In this document: piece after piece, positions 1 through 12,878 of the stretch | How the letters are laid out: every line of letters starts with the position of its first letter | How positions within the stretch are numbered: the first letter of the stretch is position 1 | DNA from: Lindgomyces ingoldianus | Taxonomy: Eukaryota > Ascomycota > Dothideomycetes > Pleosporales > Lindgomycetaceae | Reading direction: 5' to 3' | DNA: 64,000 bases | Assembly (NCBI RefSeq): GCF_010093535.1 | Contig: NW_022985203.1 | Coordinates: 124,001-188,000 of the forward strand | The notes under the pieces: model-generated | Told to the model about the DNA's origin: nothing | What the model saw: only the letters and a program-made list of their open reading frames with translations | Databases searched by the model: none | Position numbers and translations under genes: made by a program

Positions 1-1
1 C

Positions 2-330
2 GACCTGAGCACCGTCAAAGGCGCCATGCTAATCGTGCGCACCATCGCCACAGTCGGAAATTACGACTACATGTTTGAATACTCCTTCCACATGGACGGC
101 TCTCTGGAAGTCATCGTCCGGGCATCCGGTTACCTCCAATCTTCCTTCTACTACCCCAACCAAGGAAGAAGGGGCCCCAGAATCCAACAAGCCACCCAAG
201 CCCCTTAATCGACCACACTATCTCTTCAAAGATAACTTCGACATCCTAGACACGGCTAACAGCTTCAAGTCTCCGATCTTAAAGCCGCAAACCAATCGCA
301 GGCCTGGTTCCCGGAACTCAGCTCATAGGA
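2..330 (+). pseudogene. Copper amine oxidase, 3' fragment with frameshift
   Basis: Reading from base 2 gives the C-terminal catalytic part of a copper amine oxidase, which oxidises primary amines to aldehydes with a topaquinone cofactor. The cofactor motif T-x-x-N-Y-D-Y is present as TVGNYDY (bases 50-70), followed by FHMDGSLEV and VRASGYLQSSFYYP, which match the family. The frame meets a stop at about 206. The next family-like stretch, HYLFKDNFDILDTANSF, is in the +1 frame, and a third frame carries a possible continuation before a stop at 328. No convincing GT..AG intron bridges the switches, so a decayed gene or sequence errors is most likely. The 5' part lies outside the window. The family call is firm; the pseudogene call is moderate. 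Confidence 0.7.
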
Positions 331-500
331 GCTTGATCAGGCGCCGGATGGGGATTTGTGGAATCGGAGATGGGTTGAGGTGGATGGGGAGGAGGAATTG
401 GAGTTTGAGACGTATGGCGTGGGATTACCGAGTTGTGGGTTGGAATTTGAGGAGCCGGTGGAGGGGATTCAGGGGATTGTGGAGTTGTAGGATTGGGTGG

Positions 501-525
501 GATGATGATGATGATGATGATGATG
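501..525. repeat. (GAT)8 microsatellite
   Basis: Eight tandem GAT triplets follow the amine oxidase remnant. In one frame they encode a run of aspartates, but no real gene frame supports that. Confidence 0.9.
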
Positions 526-3500
526 TTGATGAATCTGCTCAGAGATGATAATCGCAGACCCTAAAAAGTTGTCCTAATATGATCCCTGTTTGAGTTCTGG
601 GCCAGCGGATGAGCAACAAGAGTCACCAAACACGAGAAGAATTACGTCTAGCGCAGTCAACAAGAATCACATCCTCCCATAGCTGAAATCCTCAAGACGA
701 ACATGCCAACTTAAAACTATTTGACCATACAGAAATGCAGATAAATGAAGCTTCTGCTTTCTTTCCCCTAAACCTAACAGGTACAGCATATTATCACATA
801 ACGTGGAACATCACCAGGATGGATTCTATCCATTATTACTCTTGCTAGAATCAAGGAGAGTGCCAACAGGATGATAATTTCTGCCCGAATTATCGTTTCA
901 TATTCCACACTAGGTGTTAAGGTGCAGTATTTCAAATATTGGTCATACGTACCAATCATCCTTCTTCTTGCATGCCTCGTATGCTTCGCAGTCCTGCGGG
1001 GAGGTAGGTACGCAAGCCACCGCCAAGAAACGCACAGAGACAAGACCCAAGACGGCAAAAAGCAACCCCCAAGTTCAGCTCCAATTCAACTGAACCGGTG
1101 GACACTCCTGAACACAGCATTTCCAGCCCTCGGTCCTACGGGCCTAATATTGTATTAGCTGCGGAATAGGGCTGGCCCAGGAGTAATAGGATTCTCGCCC
1201 TCCCCCAAGGATTTCTAGTGCTTGGCGCTTGAAATCATGGATTGGGCGGGATGAACTCCGCTCCGTGAGGCGCGGCGTTATGCGCAAGAGAGGCGCTAGA
1301 TTTCGAAGAGGTGACAGAGGCGTTGTGTCGTGCATACTTTGGCGGGGCTGCTGGGTGGTGAATGGTTTGGATGGGAACCCAGGAAGCTGAAAACGCCAAG
1401 TCTAAGCTCGATTCAGTTTCGTCCGATTGCTTCTTGGCTGCAAGGAAACTAGACGAGGTAAACGACAGGCGCAGACTGGGTGAGTGGGGTGAAGTGCTGT
1501 GCCCCCTGTACATGAAGCAAGGAACATTGGAGCAAAGAAGCGACAAGCCAAGTCGAGTCGAGGCGCGAGAGACCTTCATGTGAATGGTTCCGCAGTACGG
1601 TTAGAGTCGGAGGGGGTTACTGGAATCAAAGCATGATAGCGGCAGCTTTCTGTCGGTCTGACAATTCTGACACACCGACCATTTGTATGCATCCACGAGG
1701 CGGAGACAAGTCCATGTCGAGGCATACTGCAAGCGCTGGTGAGGCTGCTTACAACGGCTCTCATCCTAACTGCAATGCAAGTGCAACACCGCTGCCGGGA
1801 TGACATACGGCATGCATTGTTTCCCGCACTCACTTCAGTTCCTCTCTGGCCTAGTCTCCATCCTCACCCCGATGAGCATAGGGCGATATAAGATTGCGTA
1901 GGGCAAGCGTACGTGAGATTGAGCCTCATGACAATCCTCCTCAGTCTCTGCATTACTCAGGCAAGGACTGCCAGAAGAGTCGTGTGATAATTGTTTGACG
2001 AGGCGTGCGAGGGTTCTGTGCACGTCATGCTTCTCGCGTGTCCCCAGTCCCGCCGCTATATCATCCCAAGGCTATAGCAAACTCAATGAGTCTAGGGTAG
2101 AGAAGGATCCGTCGAAACGCATCGAAACACATGTGCTGACAACGACGCTAGCATCAACGGAAAGGACTCAGAAAGCGGGAAACGCGGTATTTTGAGGACT
2201 CGCTGATGCGAAGGATGAAACAAGCTGTGGTCAGTGTGTAACTTCTAGGGCTGGAGGGGATCCACAGGAGGCTGACTAGAGCTTGTCCTGTACAAGCTGT
2301 CCGAGCGTTTCTTTGACGCACAGGCGAGCCCGTTGAGAGTCCCGTGCTTTGACATCTGGACTTCAAACGAAACTGTAGGTAGCATTGTGGCGAAGAAACT
2401 TTGAAAAGAAAAAGGGCTCAGCCCACGATCTTGAACTAGACACTCGGGGTCAAGAAGTGGGAAGGGGCTGAAGTTTGCTTTTGATAATTGCGCCCCGTTA
2501 GATTTAGAAACTTGTCTGCACGGCAGCCAACGGCTTTGCCGCATCCTTGCTTCACTAGGCTCAGACGCTCGTCATTGTCAACCTAGATCGAAATCTTTTG
2601 AAAAAATCCCTCCGGATGCTGTGCCACCGAGGGGAACTACTCCCTTGTCACACTATAGTGGGACGTCTCATCCATCGATGTCCGACTTCTTCCTCTCGGC
2701 CCAGAAGTCGGTTGAGAGTGAGCGGCTGGCATATAGACAGGGGTGTTCTCTTACCCGATCCGAATGCATCAGAGAAAAAGCCCCTCAAAATAGGTCAAAA
2801 CCCGGCGCAGTCCGATAGTGTGGCCTGACCGGTGGGGCTGCATGGTGTCGAGAAAGAAAGCTAGCGGAAGGAAGGGTGGCTTGATGCGGCATGACCTGGT
2901 CCAGAGGGGTACTCTAAAAGTGAGAGATCACTTTTCTAGGCATCATATGTGACTCGGACACGCAGGGCTGCAGCAATTACGAGCACAGCGAGCGCGGTTT
3001 GCTGTCAGATCGCCAGTGATCTCTGCCTAGCTACACACCTGCAAGCCATTTGAGGGGCGTCAAGAATAATGGACACAGTCTCACAGCAAGAGCGTAATGC
3101 CATCAAGACCCTTGATAGTCCCAAAAACTGGCTTGGCAACGTCTCCACAGTCCCTTAAATTAGAGCTGGGGATTAGTCGGTCCACAGATAAGGAAACAAC
3201 AGGGAGAAAGGTCAGTGATCCTCGCATTGTTGAAAGCCAGACGAGCATAGCGTGGTAAGTTCGCACAGCTGCAAGAGAGCGGTCAAGCGCCTCCTTGCTG
3301 AACAATCTCCCTGGGCGTTTTGGTCCTTCACCTCCATGCTAGTGTAATAGTAAACATCTTAACGTCTGCTGAGGGGGACCAGGTGACTGACATCGCATGC
3401 AAGCCTGGCTCAGCCACGCATGATGGAAGCACCCACCGACAAGAACGTTGGAGAACCTTGGAAGTGTGGGCGTTACTGGTCCCCAATTGGGCGAACTGCA

Positions 3501-5218
3501 GCACTATATTACCCGCTCGGCAAGAGCGCTCCGTTCCGTACCCTTCTATCCCTTGCTCAAACTGGGGAAGTGGAACCTTGACTTACGATGGTCAGCACTT
3601 TATTTTTCAATTCACTGTGCAAAGGGGCTCTCAAATCTTGATTACAATAAGGCGTGGGGCACTCTTTGCCTTTGGAGGCTGGGCCTTTGGGGGTGCCGAT
3701 GACCTAATCGTTAAATATAGCGAGACAGGAGCCCTAGTAACATGTGGAGTGTGAAATGGGCGTAGGGTATGCTGAGCATAAGCCTGGTCCGCTAGGCTTA
3801 GCGGTTGCGAGCGGAATATGCAGCAGCTTGGAAGGTGTTTGCCTTGCTATAAATGAATTGAGTGCTCGCATTGGACAGGCGGCAGCTAAGGCTGGAGACG
3901 TGGTTAATGGGCTGGCAAATGGACGTTTGGCAGTCTTACTTTTTCAGATCTGTGCCCAATTACGTGGCATACCTTTCAATCCCGACAAACGCACAGCCAA
4001 ACAGAACTGCAGCGCGTCAGGATTTAGCAATGCTGAGGATCAATGCACCATGACTGCTTCGATTGCCCTTTGACACAGTGCACTTGCGTCACCTTATCGC
4101 ATGATCTGTGAAGCTCTGGCCTTGGAATGCCCAGCACTTCGTCAGTTCTCGAAATCGAATAACCCCACGTGGGTAGAGATATGTGGAGGGAAGCGGGATG
4201 CGAGACGCTGCAGCCGCGCGATTAGTCCTGGTCGTCTCGAAAGGAATCATCTTGAAACCTGGCTCTGGCTCGCTTCTGCTCTCCACGCCTTGTCAAGCTG
4301 ACCACCATGCAGGGACTCGATTGAACGGCACTGGTGTGGCGCTTTGTTGTTTTGGAGCGCTGATGCAGCGGATCCTCCCTCAGCGTTCAGCGAGAGGGGT
4401 GGTGGTCTGACTCCCGTCACACGTAGGGAGCTCGACGAGAGGTCCACGCATAGGGCTGGATGCGAGGCAATGATCCCCATATCACGATCAGATGCCAGTC
4501 GGTCTGGACGTGCTCCTTCGCCTAGCACTGCGCTAACTTGAGTTGCACGAAACGTCTGTGGCTATTCACTTCATCCTAACAGAATCCTTCGAAAATGCGG
4601 AGTGGTCATCTTCTTTGCTTTTGCAAGGATCTACACGGCACTGAGTTCGGGAAGCACTTCCCATGTGGGTCTTGCGAGAACAATCATCCCTCTGCATATT
4701 GCTAGCTGGTCAATTGGGTGGGTAAACGGCGTCGGTGGTGGTAGTTGGGAGGGACGAAAATGAAGGTGCTAGTACCGGCTGTGTGGCAAAGCTCAACCCG
4801 TGTACCCTGTCAGGTTAGCTTGCTGATCGTTTTCAAAATTCCGAATATGAGGAAACGAACGGACTAGGAACGTTCAATGCCGCGCTGACGGGTAGCATTG
4901 AATGTGGAATGGCGGAAAAATCTCCCATGCTCGAATACGGTTCACTGCGGCGCGGAGAACACCCTTGTTTGTGTTGGTGGCTTCTCATTTGTCGGTGCGT
5001 TTGATCCAAACAGGTCGATATCTGAGGCTCGGTCAGCTTCACAGTCGCAGGAGGTGAAGGTAAGGTGAGCTCCCTTGCATACTTAAAGCCGCTGCAGGTG
5101 CACCCTAAACCCTCAGAAACCAAGATCGAATCCACAACTTTATTCTATCAACACACTTCTTCTTCCAAACTAGCAACAACACTTTGAGAAACTAACAAGA
5201 ATTCGAGAATACTTCATC
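526..5218. other. Gene-poor interval, no supported gene
   Basis: About 4.7 kb of mixed-composition sequence. Open frames are short (under 150 codons), overlap on both strands and show no domain, signal peptide followed by a conserved body, or consistent splice structure. The longest, 3320-3754 (+, 144 codons), has no recognisable motif. No transposon termini or tandem repeats were noticed. The last 100 bp or so before 5219 is probably the promoter and leader of the dioxygenase gene. Confidence 0.6.
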
Positions 5219-6639
5219 ATGTCAGATATCTCCAGACTAAGCGCACGATCCTCTCAGGAGAGTCTTCGCAGCACCTCATCAACCCCATCGATTCAATCGA
5301 TTCAATCAGAACCTGAGAAACTCGCGCCAGCAGTTGATGGACCCATGGTCTGGAAAGGAGCTGAGCTCGACCCGACCAAGTATGTTCTCGACCTCCAAGA
5401 GCATGAGATTGCAGAAATAAGGACCGCTATTGTCTCCTTCAAGCGTAAGTATTCCTAACGAGAACCCGCAGATGATGAATCAAAGCTGACATCCTGAAAA
5501 GTATCCAGCCTCCCTCGTAGCTCGATCGATGCGACCACCTTTCCCTTATCTAAGCAGTTAGCCGACAAGTTGTCTTCAGTCAGCGACGAAGTCCACAAAG
5601 GGCGTGGCGTAGCCGTTGTGCGGGGGCTTGATACTGCAAAGCTCAATGATGAAGAGGCAGTTATTGCCTTCGTTGGCGTTTCTTCATACGTATGTCCTAG
5701 CCGTGCTACGGACTCGTATGCGAATCAGACACTAAGTAAGCAGCTTTTCAGTTCTTCAATCTTCTCTTGTCACAAATCTGACGTCCTTAACAGGCCACAT
5801 CCGAGACGCAACCCATGACGCTGTCCCCGAGTGGGCGCAGGATCTTGGACTTGCGGGGTCGAAGTTGCCAGTCGCAATGGTATGCCATCACTTTGAAACA
5901 GTAATGCCACTCGCATACATAGATTATGGCTAATATCCATAGGAATTTCATTCTGATCGGTTCTCTGGAGATGTCCTCGCACTCCACGTGAGGAACGACG
6001 GAGGCGCTGACAGCGGCGGAGAGCAGTACGTTGCCAGCTTCTGGAAGGTATACAATGAGCTGTTGGGAACCGAGCCTGCAGTCCTAGAGACCATGGCGGC
6101 GGCTGACTGGCCATTCGAACTGAAACAACAGTAAGTAAAATGTCTATTCAGATAAAGGCTGAAGCTAACAGTATCTTAGAAACAAGTCCCCTTACCTTGA
6201 ACTCGGACCAACCCTTTTCTTTGCCCAGGGCAAGCCACTTTGCCAACTTGTCAAGGCCCCACTTCTCGGAAGCCCTCGTATCCCACGTTCAAGTGAAATG
6301 CCATCCCTTACCAAGGAACAACTCCACGCTTTGGAGGTTGTCGAAGGCTTGGCTCGCCGGTTTAGTACAAGGTTGGACCGCCGTATCGGAGACCTCCAAT
6401 ACATCAACAACCTGAGCATAATGCATGCCCGCTCCGCATATAGTGCCAGGGCGAGTCCCCCGCACGATGGCCGACACCTCCTTCGCATGTTCCTCCGAGA
6501 CCCGAGGAACATGTGGGCCAAACCAAGCAGTTTCAGCACCAATTTTGATGACCCTTTCGCCGAAGGAAGGGAGCAGAACATCTCCATCTTGGACCTTGAC
6601 CCGTGGCGCAAGATCAGCGGACGTGAGAGCCACGGCTAA
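5219..6639 (+). CDS. TauD/TfdA-family Fe(II)/2-oxoglutarate dioxygenase-like protein
   Basis: Five exons fit: 5219-5444, 5502-5735, 5794-5879, 5943-6130, 6180-6639, giving 397 residues with every phase consistent. Introns begin GTAAG/GTATG and several have CTGAC/CTAAC branch sites; the first acceptor is AAG. The fold is that of clavaminate-synthase-like oxygenases, which couple 2-oxoglutarate decarboxylation to hydroxylation of a small molecule. The HxD iron ligand pair is EFHSD at the start of exon 4. The distal histidine is in INNLSIMHAR, and the 2OG-binding arginine is probably in HDGRHLLRMFLRD. The N-terminus is Ser-rich with no signal peptide, so it is probably cytosolic. The substrate cannot be read from sequence; fungal relatives often sit near secondary-metabolism genes, and a Zn2Cys6 regulator lies tail-to-tail downstream. 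Confidence 0.85.
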
Positions 6640-6914
6640 CCTCGAGACTGAACACAGGCGGTATTGTTATTTACGGATTTTAAATTGGAGCACGGTATAT
6701 GGGTAGGGCGGAATGTTGAATTCATGGGAGGTTGGTTTTCTGTGGTTCTTTTCCGGTAGGAGGCCGAATGCATGATATCTGCAAAAACCTATGTAACCAC
6801 ATCTTGACATATTATGACTTGAGCACGATTTGGCTTTTCGTGCAACTTAAATATCTTATGGCTCCACTTGTCGTAACTACATAACCCGAAAAAGTAGCAT
6901 GTCCGAGGCCTAGC
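6640..6914. other. Convergent intergenic region
   Basis: 275 bp between the 3' ends of the dioxygenase and the Zn2Cys6 regulator. It probably holds both 3' UTRs; no feature was recognised. Confidence 0.5.
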
Positions 6915-9455
6915 TCAACCGTTCGAGTCTTTGAATAGTTGAGGTATCCACTTACTTGCAATTGAATTGCGGAGGGGGGCATGCCGTGACGAGGGACCTG
7001 AAAATCGTTCTTGCCTTTGTTAGTACATGAAGTGCCAATCGTTAACCGATCCACGAAATAATTTGCTTACCGGGGCCTCGGTGTTCAAGCATATCGGCGA
7101 CTCTCATGACGTAATCGAACTCCGCTTGATTTAACATCCCCTTTTCGCGTAGTTCCATAGGATTTTCTCGCGCCAGCTTGAAGGGGACGAACCCACGCAG
7201 TACGCACCGCCAATGCTGGAGAATTGTTGGAGCAGCATGTTCCCATTCCGCAATTTGACTTCGCACCACATAGCTGACTTGATTCTCAAGCGCCTGTTCC
7301 GGTCAGATTCCGAGCATTCATTCCTAGATAAGGTACTTGACTTACGGTGCCACTCTTAGACATGATGTAACTCTCGGCGCCGTTGTGTATGTACTCTAGA
7401 TTCCAGAGAAGAACGAAGAAGGTTAAGAACAATTCGTACCACGGCTTCAGCTTCGGTTGGAAAACCTTCTTCATCAGCTCCTTTGCGCATTGCTTTTCCA
7501 GCTTCTGTAAGTATTCTAGAATTGCCACATCCATTTGGTGAGCAATTGCAGCTGGGAGGGGACGATCCGGGCCAGGACGATCATAAGCCTCGTATCCACT
7601 ACGTCCCAGTTGTCGGTAATCGTACTCTTTGATGCCGGGGATGTTTGAAGACCACACGGAACCGTAGCCCTGGGAAACAATCGACAAGCACTGTAGTTGC
7701 ATGGCGGTCTGAAGGAGGCTGCTCCCAGCATCCCTCTTTCTTAGTGCCTCCCGATACGTCATCAGTGCAAGCTCATCGTCCTTTACGCGGTGGAGAATCC
7801 ATTGCTCGATTGCAATCTGGTTTCTGAGGAAGTATATTTCAACATTCGTTTTTAAGGTAGTAGTGTCATAAACAGCATATGGAGGCTGCAGAACCCTATT
7901 GACTTGTCCGGCAGTATTCTGCCAGTACTGCGCAGTCGGATCGAGGTCTGGCGGGTTAAGGTTTGGTGGTATGTCTTTGGGAGAGTATTCGCGGAACAGG
8001 ATCTTTATAGGGTCACACATGGGCATGGGACCGAAACCGGGCAGGTTCCACACAATGTCCATGGCGTTAATGCTATCTCCTTCTTTCCACGAATAGTTCA
8101 AGAAGAACGCCTTGGACTGATTGAGGCGGCCATTGCCTGCAGATATATGAGACGAGTCCCGCCCACAGAAATAGGGGAATATCTTACAATGACGAACTAG
8201 ACTCGCATCGTCGAGATGATCTCGAGAACAGGGCTCAAGGAATGACCTTGCGCTGTCGTGCACCCTGGTGCATCGTTGACACGGAGTGCCCGGATCGCAC
8301 TATAGAGATTGGTCAGCGAACAGAGGCAGGGGTAATTGTAACACATACGCCAGTTCTATAGAATTTGCAGCGAATACACTGCTTGATCTTGCGCATATAA
8401 GCAGTTTTTGCTTTCTGTTCCTCGTTGAATTTCGCGTGGCGTTTTGATATCTTCATCTTTTGCGCTCTTTCAGTGAAGGAAGCGGAAATCCTTGGTAGCT
8501 TTTGCCTCGCAGATGCGGTGCTGCCCTGGTCTTGGCGGCTTGCCCAGCCCACAGGCGGTTGCTGCGGTTGCTGGCTTAGGCTAGCGGAAGGGAATTGGAC
8601 AAGCTGTTGTGTCTGCGGATGCGGCTGGGCTGCATTCTGGCTCGGGTCCTCAACAAGCGTCCACTCGGGTTCACGGGCGGGGGTCCTCTCAAAAAGGGGA
8701 GTCGTGGAAGAGCTCACTGCCCCATCGATCAGGGTCCAGGGGGAGCTAGATAAGTTGCCGATGCTCGGAGCAACCACACCTGACGACAAAGCAGCGCTCG
8801 TGTGACTGAGGACTCGGCCATCCTGGGGCACTGGTGGCACGTCGGAAGTGGGACCGGCAGACCATCGAATTGTCTGCGAAGGGTAGTTCAGGAGGTGGGC
8901 TACGGACGCAGCCCGTGGGGCACCGGGCGCATAAGGAGGAGCTGCGGAGGCAGCAGAATAGTCCTGCGGGAGAATTAGCTGGCCGTACGCGCATACATTG
9001 TGCGCGTTTCTGCTCACTTGAGGGAGAGGGAGAGGGAGAGCTTGGCTGTGGCCTGTAGGTCTGTAGATATTTTCTGGGTGGCCCAAGTGCGAAGCCGCAT
9101 TGGGATGCGGCACAGTCGAGTCAACACCGGCGTCGCCGTACAGCGGGCTGCTCCACGCAGAACGGCCGTCGTGGTCAGTCCATGGCGACTGGAGTGGGAG
9201 GTGGTTGACGTAATCGGTGGGCCCTGGAGAGTAGTAGAGATGGTTCGCGGGGAGAGGGCGGGGGCCAAGTGCGCCGGGGAGCTGGTGCAGGCTGGGCGCA
9301 AAGGGTAGGTTTTGAGGAGTGTCGGCCTGCCACGATGCCAGACTGGCGTACAAGTGCTCTTGAACTGCCGGGACACTCTGGTAGCGCCGGTTCCGGGCGC
9401 TGGTGGTGGTGGTAGTTGTCGTGGAGCTTGTGCTCTGGTAGTGCGAGTTCGCCAT
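6915..9455 (-). CDS. Zn2Cys6 transcription factor with internal zinc cluster
   Basis: Four exons on the minus strand (9455-8349, 8299-7346, 7293-7071, 6997-6915) give 788 residues; all phases close and the second and third introns have clear branch sites. The start is placed at MANSHYQ; an in-frame ATG at 9521 would add 22 residues. The first 350 residues are low-complexity (Pro, Ser, Gln, Ala) and resemble an activation or disordered region. A basic stretch then leads to the cluster CIRCKFYRTGC-DPGTP-CQRC, created exactly across the first splice junction, with a sixth cysteine in FLEPC. The downstream region is helical and lacks an obvious fungal-TF middle homology motif. It probably regulates transcription in the nucleus; targets are unknown. 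The last exon (27 codons) is the least certain part. Confidence 0.8.
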
Positions 9456-10456
9456 TAGGAGCGCCAGACGTGCAAGGCTGGGCTTCGTGCTACCTCCGGG
9501 AGAGTCGCGGGCGCAGAGCATTCGCAGCAGCGGGGCAGAGAGTTAAGGATAGGCCAGAGGAGAGCTCAGAGCGTAGGCCTGGGGCCGCTGAGCTCGAGAC
9601 GGTGGTGGGTGGAGGTAGGCAGGAGACGAACGACGACGAGCAGGACGGGGAGAGCTCCAGCTCGCGACAGGGCTGCAGAAACTCCCGTGCCCGCTGCATA
9701 TTCGGGCAGGCTTCGCACACAACAAGCCTCTCGGGCGCATCCCCCAGGCTGTTCGCTTCGGCACTCTTTGGGCACCTCCAGCCAACCGGCCAGCCCACAG
9801 TCAGGCTCGACTCTTAACACCAGCTGCTATTCGCCCCTGCCCTGCACTCCCCATTCAGCCATTAACGAGGATACCACTACCTATTCCCCCAACCCCATCC
9901 CCCATCCACCATCCCCAATCTCTTCTCTCACCGCTCAACGCATCTTCGCCATCAGCTTCACCCCACCCACTCTCCCGCCGGCTCGCTCCATGCCCTCTCC
10001 CGCTCCGTGCCCGCTGTTGCGGCATGCAGCCCATCTGCAGCCTGATATCTAGCCAGCACCTTCAATCTTCCGCACTGGCTTGATACAGAACTCTGCTCCC
10101 CCCCCCATGGATCCAATCGCATCCTTCACTTTACCATCACCCATCCATGTACTGCTTAGCCATTCCCTCTTTCTAGATGCTACCTTCCCGCCGGGCAATG
10201 CCCCTGGCCATTCTGCTGAACGGTCAGTAATCCGCAAAAGCAATCTCTGCATTGACAGGGTGCCATTCTCCTCCTACAAAACCGCCGCCATGTTCATTCC
10301 CGTACTCGCACCTGTTTCATGGTCTAGGCACGAGCCCCTCAAGCCCTCCCTTTAGCGTTTTCAAGTAGCATTAGGCAGTCCTGCACGGCTGTCTCCGTAT
10401 ACTATTCACATCTACTATTCACAGTCACTGTTTCGGAGGAATACGCCCATAGCACC
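9456..10456. other. Divergent promoter region
   Basis: About 1 kb between the divergent starts of the Zn2Cys6 regulator and the GNAT gene. It is rich in C and T runs on the plus strand between about 9830 and 10330, as is common in fungal promoters and leaders. No gene was recognised; overlapping open frames here are compositional. Confidence 0.5.
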
Positions 10457-11408
10457 ATGTCTACAGAGCTTTCGTTTCCGCCATTCGACAATGTACGCCT
10501 GGCCACGCTCTCAGACCTGCCGCGCATCGCCATGGTCGCTGCTGCCGGATTCTACCACTCTCCCACCTTCCAGTTTCAGCGGCCTTACTATGCAGATTTT
10601 CCTGACGACACCCTCTCGTCGTACTGGACTGAGTATCAATCTGCTATTCGCAACCCTGCTGATGTCGTTCTCGTTGCTGAGGATGTGTGGGATCCTGACG
10701 AAGGCCTGGGCGTGTACGGCGCTCTGCGTGGAAGCTCAATGTATAAATTTGGATCAAGTCCCACCGCCGACAAAGTCATTGTCGGCGTTTGTAGCATCAA
10801 TTTGAAGCCCGGGTCGTGGCGAATTGGTCGGTTTCAGACTGGAAGTAAGCATGTCAGCTTGAAGGATTAAGCTCATGCAGGGGAGCTAACTCTTTAAGAC
10901 CACGTGGATTCCCCAACACCAGCTACCCCCTTCAGCACTCAAAATAGAGATCAGTGCGCCATGTCACTCGAGCTCTATGGCGCAGCTACTGCTCCGGCCA
11001 AAGCCAAGTATGCTCCATCGTCTGATCCTCCGCGTATATGCTAACATCTAGACCCTCAGATATCTTGCGGGCCGCATGAGATTGAGCACCTTGGCAGTCC
11101 ATCCTGCATACTGGCGGCGTGGCCACGCTACACGGCTCGTCAGCTGGTGTATTCGCCTTGCAGATAAGGATGATGTCCCTGTCGGTATATCAGCAGCGCC
11201 AATGGGTGCTGCAGTAGCTGCTAAAGCCGGCTTTGAAGAACAAGAAACGGTTCGAATCAAGCGATCTACGGCGCAGGAGAGCGTGTCCCAATTTGGCGTT
11301 CCTAATGTTGGGGATGTCGAGCTTTGGGTAGCCATTCGCCAACCCTCTCGTTCTCCGTCAGATACCAGCACCACTTGCTCGGACTCCCCAACAGGGGAGT
11401 CACTCTAA
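10457..11408 (+). CDS. GNAT-family N-acetyltransferase
   Basis: Three exons (10457-10844, 10899-11007, 11060-11408) give 281 residues with consistent phases. Branch sites AGCTAAC and GCTAACA precede the acceptors. The third exon carries the GNAT core: a strand LSTLAVHPAYW followed by the acetyl-CoA pyrophosphate loop RRGHATRL (R-x-x-G-x-A/G pattern), then a helix and AAVAAKAGFEEQ, the usual C-terminal strand/helix. The N-terminal half (LATLSDLPRIAMVAAAGFY) fits the family's first strand and helix. It is a cytosolic or nuclear acetyltransferase of unknown substrate, transferring acetyl from acetyl-CoA to an amine. It is divergent from the neighbouring regulator and shares its promoter region. 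The C-terminal Ser/Thr tail is probably disordered. Confidence 0.8.
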
Positions 11409-12878
11409 AAATCCCCGAAATCCTCCAGGAAGAAAGCAGATCCTTGGGAATCCTAGAACGCTATCGTTCCACTCAGAACCCAGGGAATATCACGCACGCT
11501 CAAAAGCCTTTTCACGCTTGTGGTATGTGTTTCGGAGCAGAATATTGGCTCGTGCCCAAAACGAGCGAGGCAAACTTTAATCTTCTCCGCATCATCCAAA
11601 GGATTTGCTTATCAACCCCGTTAAATTCCGTTCTGTCCTGTATTCCAAATATTACACACAAGAACAATTTATCCAAGCTATTCCTATATCTGGATAAGAT
11701 CGTATGAGGGGCATCCTCTCCTTCTCCTTTTTCTCCCCGTTGCCGGAATCTCCCCTTTTAGCCAGGTCTGTTAAGGTGGAGGATCGAAGAGGGCTTGCAC
11801 GTGCTCAAGACACAAGACGACTGAACCAAAATACAAAGTTTTCTAGGAATACTAAGTCCTACCAAATTTGAAAGCATTCCCTTCAAGCAAGTCTATCTCG
11901 CCTCTTACATGCACTAAAGACCCTCCCGGAAGGTGGCCCTCTTCTCCACATCTGTCCGCCCTCGAGGCGCTCCCGTGAACTAGGTAGGTTAGTCTAGACA
12001 GCAATTTCAACAAATGCCCAGACACGCCTTTTGCTATTTCAAGATCTAGTGACACTGAATATGGACCCACAATGAGCACTGCCACCTACTCAGCTCAGCT
12101 GCTTCCCGTGCCCCCATCTTGCGAACCGGATACGGAGTACCAGCCTCTCATTCTTTGATATCGCAAGACAGATCCTGATTTTCGCCCTCTCAACCGTATC
12201 TTTTTCTCCTCCGCTCTAATGCGAACCCGAACGTCCATTCTGCAAGAATGTCACAGATCTCGACACCGCTTACTGCGCACAGACTTTCTATCGCTTCACG
12301 CACAACAGAGTCTCTACCTATAAACTAATCTAATACCTTATCCATAGAAAATCCTACATCATCCCTCTAACTCCCCACTTCCACATCCCAACCCCCTACT
12401 TCCGAGATACCCAGCACTAAGCTGCTTTCTATTTGGCCTTTCGTCTCGAACCATCAAAGCAGAGCTTCAACGAAAGACACCCCCATTCGCTCTACTCGTA
12501 AACCTACATTGAAGATGGGGGTTTTGCGGTAGTTTATGTGAGGAGCGTCGGGTTAATGAATGCGTTATTGCGACACTTGCTTGATATATTGTGTGAAATC
12601 TTGTAGCACTAGTCAACTGTCGAGATTTGGGGAAGCGGGAATAATGCACAGCTCAGTGAGCAGGATTTGATCGCACGCTATGCTTATCGTGCTTCATATC
12701 AGGGGCATCACATTCAGATAAAAACGACCATTGAGTTTAAACATCAGGGACTGTAAATCTTGCAAAAGAACAGTGTAGTTTCCCCAAGCAACATTGAACA
12801 AGGTACATAATATAATGGAAGATCAGACAAAAGATACACCTCCACAACAAGTACCAGCCTCGAGCTAGACCCCCTCTC
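11409..12878. other. Intergenic, no supported gene
   Basis: About 1.5 kb downstream of the GNAT gene, pyrimidine-rich on the plus strand toward the end. Open frames are short and without motifs. Confidence 0.5.

Noticed and set aside
871..1158. Plus-strand frame with a hydrophobic stretch near 950-1000
   Set aside because: A single hydrophobic run with no conserved body, and an opposite-strand frame of equal length overlaps it.
3320..3754. 144-codon plus-strand frame in the gene-poor region
   Set aside because: No motif, signal peptide, family resemblance or splice partner; length is possible by chance.
6192..6633. Minus-strand frames of 139 and 114 codons
   Set aside because: Antisense to exon 5 of the dioxygenase, which has conserved iron-ligand and 2OG motifs on the plus strand.
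9014..9376. Multiple overlapping frames around 8.8-9.8 kb
   Set aside because: They are other frames of the low-complexity exon 1 of the zinc-cluster factor and its GC-rich leader.
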